From Flavobacteriales bacterium (lineage in GTDB: Bacteria > Bacteroidota > Bacteroidia > Flavobacteriales_D > Sanyastnellaceae): a stretch of 6,658 nucleotides of DNA. Where the stretch lies: NCBI GenBank assembly GCA_947460525.1, contig CANHIV010000057.1:1-6658 (forward strand). Direction: 5' to 3'. Both the position numbers and the translations under genes were made by a program. The notes beneath the pieces were generated by a model. That model searched no databases. It was not told the DNA's origin and was given only the letters and a program-made list of their open reading frames with translations. This document shows, one piece after another, positions 1-5,002 of this stretch; position 1 is the first letter of the stretch; each line of letters starts with the position of its first letter.

Positions 1-149
1 CTTTTGATGCAAATGAGCTGGCAACGAGGATTGATTATGCACGAGCCCATCACTTTTCCGCGTCAAATGGTCGAATGGCCATCGAAAGGTTATCTGCACC
101 CAAAGTGGCAGAGCAATTGAAAGTTCTGTATTTTTCTTCTCAGAAATAG
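1..149 (+). CDS. Probable glycosyltransferase (GT4-like), C-terminal end only
   Basis: An open frame enters from the left edge (first full codon at position 3) and ends at TAG 147-149, giving 48 residues with no start in the window. The segment reads FDANELATRIDYAR, then ARAHHFS, and ends APKVAEQLKVLYFSSQK. The order 'D-x-x-ELA-x-x-I', a helix with Arg/Ala, and a final 'S-x-x-KVAEQL-x-x-LY' resembles the last two helices of family-4 (group 1) glycosyltransferases, which often close with 'FSW-x-x-VA-x-x-Y-x-x-LY'. Those enzymes transfer a sugar from a nucleotide-sugar donor onto a lipid-linked glycan at the cytoplasmic face of the inner membrane. The sugar transferase gene downstream on the same strand fits a polysaccharide locus. 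The family call rests on a short tail without catalytic residues, so it is a probable assignment only. Confidence 0.55.
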   Translation, partial: FDANELATRIDYARAHHFSASNGRMAIERLSAPKVAEQLKVLYFSSQK

Positions 150-173
150 CCCAAGAATTCAGTCCAAACTCTG

Positions 174-206
174 TTGTAACCATTTTGATTGAAATGCGTA
201 TCTTTG
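174..206 (+). promoter_or_regulatory. Bacteroidota-type promoter for the repeat-protein gene
   Basis: TATCTTTG at 199-206 matches the Bacteroidota -7 element TAnnTTTG exactly. TTG at 174-176 lies 22 bases upstream, inside the 17-23 spacing known for the -33 element. A transcript starting a few bases after 206 would have a 5' leader of about 20 bases before ATG 234. The site lies in the 84-bp gap after the glycosyltransferase stop (150-233). I saw no hairpin terminator in that gap, so read-through from upstream is also possible. The match is by eye; the start site is not known. Confidence 0.6.
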
Positions 207-233
207 GTATATAGAAACTTTATACTTAGGCTT

Positions 234-2582
234 ATGAAACATTTGAGATTTTTACTTGCTATTCTCGCAACAACATTGGGTTCAATCTTATTTGCGCAAA
301 CCACTCAGATCCAAGCTTCGCAATGCGGAACAACCATCGCATCGGTTTCTACCTATATTTATGCAGATGCTGCTGTCGGTGCTACGCAGTATAGGTTTCA
401 ATTGGTCAATGGGGCAACAACTTTGGAGTATACCTCTGCTTCGAGAGCTTTTCGTTTTCAGAATGTTCCCGGATTTGATTACGGTGTGACTTATCAAATG
501 TCGGTAGCAGTAGATACTGGGGCCGGTTTTGGTGCGTATGGTGCGAGTTGCGCTGTAACTTCTCCGGTACCTGTTGCCAACACGCTGTTGGCCAGCTATT
601 GCGGAACGACATTGGCCTCAATGGGAACCAATTTGTATGCTTCTAGTGTTTACGGAGCCACCCAATATCGCTTTACCTTATCAGACGGTGTGAACCCCTC
701 AGTGGAAGTGATCAAAGCGGTTCGTTACTTTAATATGTTGGAGGTTCCTGGATATCAATTTGGAACAAATTATTCAGTTACCGTATCATACAAACTGACC
801 GATGCTGTGGGATTTCATCCGGATGGACCTGTGTGTTCTTTTACTTCAACCTCTTTGCCATCTACTACAATTTCGGCCTCTTATTGCGGGACTACTTTGC
901 CAAGTTTGACGTCAAACATTTTTGCAAATTCCGTTACAGGAGCTACGCAATACAGATTTAAAATAGTCAATGGGGCAAGCGAGTTTATTTTAACCGAGTC
1001 GGCCAATTACTTTAATCTTTCTGAATTGGGTGCGGGTAATTACAACTTTGGCACCACATATACCATCTCTGTAGCAGCTGGAACCAATGGTAATTTTAGT
1101 GCCTATGGTGCTTCATGCAATGTATCTACTCCCTCTGCTGTAACAACAAAATTATTGGCGTCAAGTTGTGGTGTGACATTGACATCTATTTCGTCTTATT
1201 TGTATGCAACAACGGTTTCAGGAGCTACTCAATATCGATTTTTGGTTTATCGAGCGGGTCAAGATACATTGCCTGTGTTAACCAAAACAGGTCGTTTTTT
1301 CCGCTTTACAGAGTTTGTAGCTGGAACTTATTTTTACGGAACAACCTACACGGTTAAGGTAGCTGTTAATGTAGGTTCAGGTTTTGGAACTTATGGCGAT
1401 GCTTGTACGGTTACCCTGCCCAATTTAAGTTCCGTAGGAACGACAACCGTGACGCCAGCTTTTGCCAATACCACTATCGAGAATTTGCAGTTCGATTCAT
1501 TGAGTGTCGTTGCAGGTGTTGGAGTTGAGGGTTATCAAATTAGAATCGTCAATGGAGCCTTCTCAGCGACGATCATAAAAACAGGGACCAAGTTCGCTTT
1601 TGTTGAATTTGCAGGTTACCAATACAACAAGACCTATGCAATTTCTGTAAGGATGAAGAAGAGTGGCAATTGGGGCAATTACGGAGCTGCAACCAATGTA
1701 TCCACCAATCCATATCCTGAAACGTACATCCAAGTGGATCAATGCAATTCTACGGTTGCCTCATTTGGTACACGCGTATACGCCAGAGGAATCGGTGGTG
1801 TTGAGGAATACAAATTCCGTTTCAACAACGGAGGTGCTCCTATTGAGTATGCAGTGGCAAGCCGGAGTTTCAGATTCATAGATGTTCCTGGGTTGCTTGC
1901 TGGTCAGACATACTCCGTAGATGTCGCGGTGAAATGGGGTGGTGCTTATTACCAATACAGCGATGCGTGTAATATTACTTTTCCTTCAGGAAGTACCGTG
2001 GTACAAACATCGCAATGCGGAGCAACATTAAGTACATTGACTACTCCCATCTATGCAAACACTGTAACCGGAGCAACCAATTACAAGTTCAGTGTTACAA
2101 AGACTTCAGGTGGAAGCGGAACAGCGGTTAGTGAAGAATTGATTTTACCAAGAAGGTATTTTAATCTTTCAGAATTAAGTGCTGGCGCTGCTCAGTTTGG
2201 TGCGACATATTCTATTCAGGTTGCTACAGAAATCGCTGGCGTTTATTCGGGATACGGTGCAGCTTGTAATGTAAGTACTCCTTCGGCCATTACTCAAGTT
2301 CAACCTTCACAATGTGGTGCTACATTGGCGGCCATCGGAACCAATATTTACGCCAATTCTATCAATGGTGTCACCAACTACAGATTCCACGTTGTCAAAG
2401 TAAGCGGAGGAACGGCGGTAGCAGTTGATCAGGTATACGATATCAATCGTCGATATTTTAATTTGACCAATTTGGGTGCAGGGAATTTCCAAGCGGGCGC
2501 GACATACTCAATAGAAGTTTCTTGCTTTGCCAATGGTGCTTATCAGGCCTATGGCCCTTCTTGCAATGTCACTACACCCTAA
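234..2582 (+). CDS. Secreted tandem-repeat protein, eight Cys-flanked ~95-residue domains
   Basis: This 782-residue protein starts with a Sec signal peptide: MKHLRF, a hydrophobic core, and probable cleavage after LFA, leaving Gln22 as first mature residue, a common pattern in Bacteroidota. ATG 234 was chosen because an in-frame TTG at 189 would add a poor N-terminus and lies upstream of the promoter -7 element. The rest is eight tandem copies of one domain. Each has an opening 'Q-C-G-T-T-L', a 'Y-A-x-x-V-x-GATQYRF' strand, an aromatic 'R-x-F-x-F' or 'RYFNLSEL' strand, a 'YGTTYTV-x-V' strand and a closing 'YGASCNVSTP'. The pattern suggests a beta-sandwich similar to fibronectin type III, with one disulfide joining the first and last strands in all units except the fifth. 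I see no catalytic domain and no C-terminal type IX secretion sorting domain; the protein stops exactly at the end of repeat 8. The sugar transferase gene begins 20 bases later, so a role at the cell surface or in the polysaccharide matrix is plausible, but this is inference. No specific function is assigned. Confidence 0.85.
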   Translation: MKHLRFLLAILATTLGSILFAQTTQIQASQCGTTIASVSTYIYADAAVGATQYRFQLVNGATTLEYTSASRAFRFQNVPGFDYGVTYQMSVAVDTGAGFGAYGASCAVTSPVPVANTLLASYCGTTLASMGTNLYASSVYGATQYRFTLSDGVNPSVEVIKAVRYFNMLEVPGYQFGTNYSVTVSYKLTDAVGFHPDGPVCSFTSTSLPSTTISASYCGTTLPSLTSNIFANSVTGATQYRFKIVNGASEFILTESANYFNLSELGAGNYNFGTTYTISVAAGTNGNFSAYGASCNVSTPSAVTTKLLASSCGVTLTSISSYLYATTVSGATQYRFLVYRAGQDTLPVLTKTGRFFRFTEFVAGTYFYGTTYTVKVAVNVGSGFGTYGDACTVTLPNLSSVGTTTVTPAFANTTIENLQFDSLSVVAGVGVEGYQIRIVNGAFSATIIKTGTKFAFVEFAGYQYNKTYAISVRMKKSGNWGNYGAATNVSTNPYPETYIQVDQCNSTVASFGTRVYARGIGGVEEYKFRFNNGGAPIEYAVASRSFRFIDVPGLLAGQTYSVDVAVKWGGAYYQYSDACNITFPSGSTVVQTSQCGATLSTLTTPIYANTVTGATNYKFSVTKTSGGSGTAVSEELILPRRYFNLSELSAGAAQFGATYSIQVATEIAGVYSGYGAACNVSTPSAITQVQPSQCGATLAAIGTNIYANSINGVTNYRFHVVKVSGGTAVAVDQVYDINRRYFNLTNLGAGNFQAGATYSIEVSCFANGAYQAYGPSCNVTTP
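300..2579 (+). repeat. Eight tandem repeats encoding ~91-99-residue domains
   Basis: Approximate unit starts are at 303, 579, 864, 1146, 1443, 1722, 1995 and 2292. Cysteine pairs (residues counted from ATG 234) are 31/106, 123/201, 218/295, 312/391, 504/579, 595/678 and 694/777. Unit 5 has Ala411 and Thr487 at the two positions. Units 7 and 8 share an SGG-containing insertion after the YKF/YRF strand and the motif RRYFNL, so they look like the closest pair. The units are clearly diverged at the DNA level; I noticed no long identical stretches. Confidence 0.85.
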
Positions 2583-2602
2583 TCATCTCAGCAGTAGGAA
2601 TT

Positions 2603-3628
2603 GTGCCGAAGAAAGATTTAGAAAAAAATATACCCCCTTTTGTTGCTCAGCGTTGCGATGTTGAGGCTTCTGATGTTTCTATCATTGAGACCAGTAGTTT
2701 GATTGCGTTAGAGTTTTTGAAAGGAAATCCTTCATGCATAGTTAACCTGCAGCCTTTCAATAAACACCGTTACATCAATCAGGCCCTGCATGTTATCAAT
2801 GACAAGTTGGAAGTAGGAGGCAAATTGATTTGTTGTGTTGAAACCCTGGGGACGCGAAATCTGCGTCTAAGGGACAAGTACAACTGGTTGTTTTTTAGCG
2901 CAATATTTGTATTCGAATTTTGCTTTCATAGAGTGTTATCCAAATTGTGGGGAACAAAAAAATTGTACTTTTATTTGACCAAGGGACAATCACGAATAAT
3001 ATCCAAAGCGGAAGCTTTGGGACGTTTGGTCTCTAGTGGTTTTGACATTGTATCCTTTGATCGGCACGGTCGATACATGTACATTGAAGCCATCAAGGTG
3101 GGTGAACCGAATGAAGAGGTGAAACCAAGTTATGGACCCATTTTTAAAATGCCTCGTTTGGGCCAACATGGGAAAGTGATTGGTGTGTATAAATTTAGAA
3201 CGATGTACCCCTATTCAGAGTTCTTGCATGATTACATATTGAAGGTGAATGGGTATTCAGAATCAGGCAAGCCAAAGGAAGATTTTAGATTGACCCCATG
3301 GGGGAAGTGGATGAGGAAATATTGGGTAGATGAGTTGCCGCAATTGATCAACGTCTTAAAAGGCGAAATGCGGATCTTGGGTGTTCGTCCTGTCAGCTTT
3401 AGATATAGCCAGGACATTCCAAAGGAATTGAAGCAGCTTAGGTTCAAGCACAAGCCTGGATGTATTCCGCCTTACGTGGCAATGAACAGAAAAGGATCCA
3501 AAGAAGATGTGATTGCCGCTGAAATGGAGTATCTGCAATTAAAAGAAAAACATCCGTACTGGACGGATGTTAAATTGTTCTTTCAGGCAATATTCAATAT
3601 CCTGATTCGTCGCAAAAGAAGTGCTTAG
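2603..3628 (+). CDS. Sugar transferase (Bac_transf family) with atypical N-terminal half
   Basis: The 341-residue product (from GTG 2603) probably transfers a phospho-sugar from a nucleotide sugar to an undecaprenyl-phosphate carrier at the inner membrane, the first step of a surface glycan. The C-terminal half (about 177-265) has the family motifs in order: GPIFKMPRLG, YKFRTM, D-x-RLTPWGKWMRK, VDELPQLINVLKG and GVRPVS. Asp243-Glu244 fit the catalytic Asp-Glu dyad known from PglC-type enzymes. The usual KRxxD membrane hairpin just before GPIFF is absent. Instead residues 1-170 hold a domain with a methyltransferase-like strand (INDKLEVGGKLICCVET) and a hydrophobic stretch at 95-110 (WLFFSAIFVFEFCF). 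To my recollection similar two-part proteins occur in other Bacteroidota. There is no in-frame ATG near the beginning. GTG 2603 is preferred, with AGGA three bases before it. The alternative TTG 2522 would overlap the repeat gene by 61 bases. Only 20 bases separate it from the repeat gene and I see no promoter between them, so co-transcription is likely. Confidence 0.85.
   Translation: MPKKDLEKNIPPFVAQRCDVEASDVSIIETSSLIALEFLKGNPSCIVNLQPFNKHRYINQALHVINDKLEVGGKLICCVETLGTRNLRLRDKYNWLFFSAIFVFEFCFHRVLSKLWGTKKLYFYLTKGQSRIISKAEALGRLVSSGFDIVSFDRHGRYMYIEAIKVGEPNEEVKPSYGPIFKMPRLGQHGKVIGVYKFRTMYPYSEFLHDYILKVNGYSESGKPKEDFRLTPWGKWMRKYWVDELPQLINVLKGEMRILGVRPVSFRYSQDIPKELKQLRFKHKPGCIPPYVAMNRKGSKEDVIAAEMEYLQLKEKHPYWTDVKLFFQAIFNILIRRKRSA
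3541..3571 (-). terminator. Intrinsic terminator for purD, inside the sugar transferase gene
   Basis: Read on the - strand, this is a perfect 9-bp stem (AACATCCGT / ACGGATGTT, at 3563-3571 and 3549-3557) with a 5-base loop, followed by a T-rich tract TTTCTTTT. It begins 54 bases past the purD stop codon, a usual distance for a rho-independent terminator. On the + strand the stem is followed by TAAATTGTTC, which is a poor U-tract, so it should act mainly on the purD transcript. It lies within the codons for the conserved-looking KEKHPYWTDV segment of the sugar transferase. Confidence 0.6.
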
Positions 3629-4923
3629 TTTTTGGTGGTAAACTTCATCAAATCCTCACCAATATCCTTTCTGAAATACTTCCCTGCATATTTGATTTGA
3701 TTGGCGTTTTTCATGGTCTGAAAAATGGCATCATCCAATCGGTGGGCCAGCGATGTTACCGCCATTACTCGACCTCCATTGGTCAATAACTTCTGTTCCT
3801 TTCCACTGAGCTTGGTGCCTGCATGAAACAATAAACTATCTTGGATGTCCTCATAGGCTTTGATTTCCTTGCCCTTTTCATATTCACCAGGATAGCCATC
3901 TGCCACCAACATAACACAAGCCGCAGTTCTATCATCGATGTGCATATCGCACTCCCCGAGGGTTTCAGTTGCAACTCCTTCAAAGAGATTGAGAAGATCC
4001 GATTTCAATCTTGGCAGAATGGCTTCTGTTTCTGGGTCACCCAAACGGCAGTTGTATTCAATGACATAAGGCTCATTGCCAACTTTCATGATTCCGAAGA
4101 AAATGAAACCCTTGTATTTGAGTCCGTCAGCAATCAATCCTTTCATTGTAGGAATGATAATTTGGGTCTCGATTTTGTCTTTGAATTCTGGTGTGCAAAA
4201 AGGTACCGGTGAAATAGCACCCATACCTCCCGTATTCAATCCGGTATCGCCTTCCCCAATTCTCTTGTAGTCTTTTGCCTCTGGCATCACCTTATACGAT
4301 GTGCCATCTGTAATGATGAAGGCAGAACATTCTATCCCTTTTAAAAACTCTTCAATAACCACGGTTGTCCCGGCATCACCAAAAGCCTTTCCGCTCAACA
4401 TGGCCTTCACCTCATCTTTGGCTTTTTTATGATCATCTAAGATCAATACGCCCTTGCCACTGGCCAATCCATCGGCTTTGAGAACAATCGGTTTTTTTAA
4501 TGTATCGATAAAGGCTTGCGCCTCTTTGATTTGTTCAGATCCAAAGGAAGCATATTTTGCAGTGGGAATGCCATGCTTGATCATGAATTCCTTTGCAAAT
4601 TTTTTGCTACCCTCCAATTGAGAACAAGTTTTATTGGGTCCAATAATGGCAACGTTTTGCAAGTGTTTGTCACTTTCAAAGAAATCTACAATCCCTTCCA
4701 CCAATGGTATTTCAGGACCAACTACGACCATATTGATTTCTTTCTCAAGTACAAATTTCTTGATGGCTTTGAAATCGGTGGGATCTATATTGACGTTATC
4801 ACCAAATCTTGGCGTACCGCCATTGCCAGGGGCAATGAACAAACTTCTTAAAAGTGAACTTTGAGAAATTTTCCAACAGATGGCGTTTTCTCTTCCTCCT
4901 GAACCCAATACCAAGACATTCAT
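3625..4923 (-). CDS. purD: Phosphoribosylamine-glycine ligase (GAR synthetase)
   Basis: PurD joins glycine to 5-phosphoribosylamine with ATP, giving glycinamide ribonucleotide, the second step of de novo purine synthesis in the cytoplasm. The protein has 432 residues, full length for the family. An N-terminal domain (1-102) carries GSGGREN, PGNGGT and VVVGPEIPLVEGIVD. An ATP-grasp domain (about 103-300) carries LEGSKKFAKEFM, KADGLASGKGV, VVIEEFLKGIECS, GEGDTGLNTGGMGA and YNCRLGDPETE. The C-terminal domain (about 325-425) carries GYPGEYEKG, FHAGT and TNGGRVMAV. The near-universal His of the GGREHA motif is Asn13 here. ATG 4923 places the phosphate-loop-like GSGG at the usual distance from the N-terminus. 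The gene follows polA on the same strand after 79 bases, and overlaps the sugar transferase stop codon tail to tail by four bases. Stand-alone purD is normal in Bacteroidota. Confidence 0.97.
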   Translation of the reverse strand: MNVLVLGSGGRENAICWKISQSSLLRSLFIAPGNGGTPRFGDNVNIDPTDFKAIKKFVLEKEINMVVVGPEIPLVEGIVDFFESDKHLQNVAIIGPNKTCSQLEGSKKFAKEFMIKHGIPTAKYASFGSEQIKEAQAFIDTLKKPIVLKADGLASGKGVLILDDHKKAKDEVKAMLSGKAFGDAGTTVVIEEFLKGIECSAFIITDGTSYKVMPEAKDYKRIGEGDTGLNTGGMGAISPVPFCTPEFKDKIETQIIIPTMKGLIADGLKYKGFIFFGIMKVGNEPYVIEYNCRLGDPETEAILPRLKSDLLNLFEGVATETLGECDMHIDDRTAACVMLVADGYPGEYEKGKEIKAYEDIQDSLLFHAGTKLSGKEQKLLTNGGRVMAVTSLAHRLDDAIFQTMKNANQIKYAGKYFRKDIGEDLMKFTTKN

Positions 4924-4961
4924 AGCTTTTTGCTTTAGCTACAAAGTAAATCACGACAAGG

Positions 4962-4988
4962 CAAATCTAAAAACTGAATTACCAACAA
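4962..4988 (-). promoter_or_regulatory. Candidate purD promoter in the polA-purD gap
   Basis: On the - strand TAGATTTG (4962-4969) matches the Bacteroidota -7 element TAnnTTTG exactly. TTG (4986-4988) lies 16 bases upstream, one short of the usual 17-23 range. The leader to ATG 4923 would be about 30 bases. A second near-match, TTACTTTG at 4942-4949, lies closer to the gene and differs in the second base. The whole 79-bp gap (4924-5002) is A/T-rich and holds nothing else I can name. purD may also be read from polA, as I see no good terminator between them. Confidence 0.4.
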
Positions 4989-5002
4989 TTTGAGAATATA
5001 GG

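Noticed and set aside
189..233. Upstream TTG start adding 15 residues to the repeat protein
   Set aside because: It would put a poor, partly charged segment before a textbook signal peptide starting at ATG 234, and TTG 189 lies before the -7 promoter element, so the transcript would not include it.
3841..4212. Open + strand frame of 123 codons opposite purD
   Set aside because: It lies wholly antisense to conserved PurD sequence, and its translation shows no recognisable domain.
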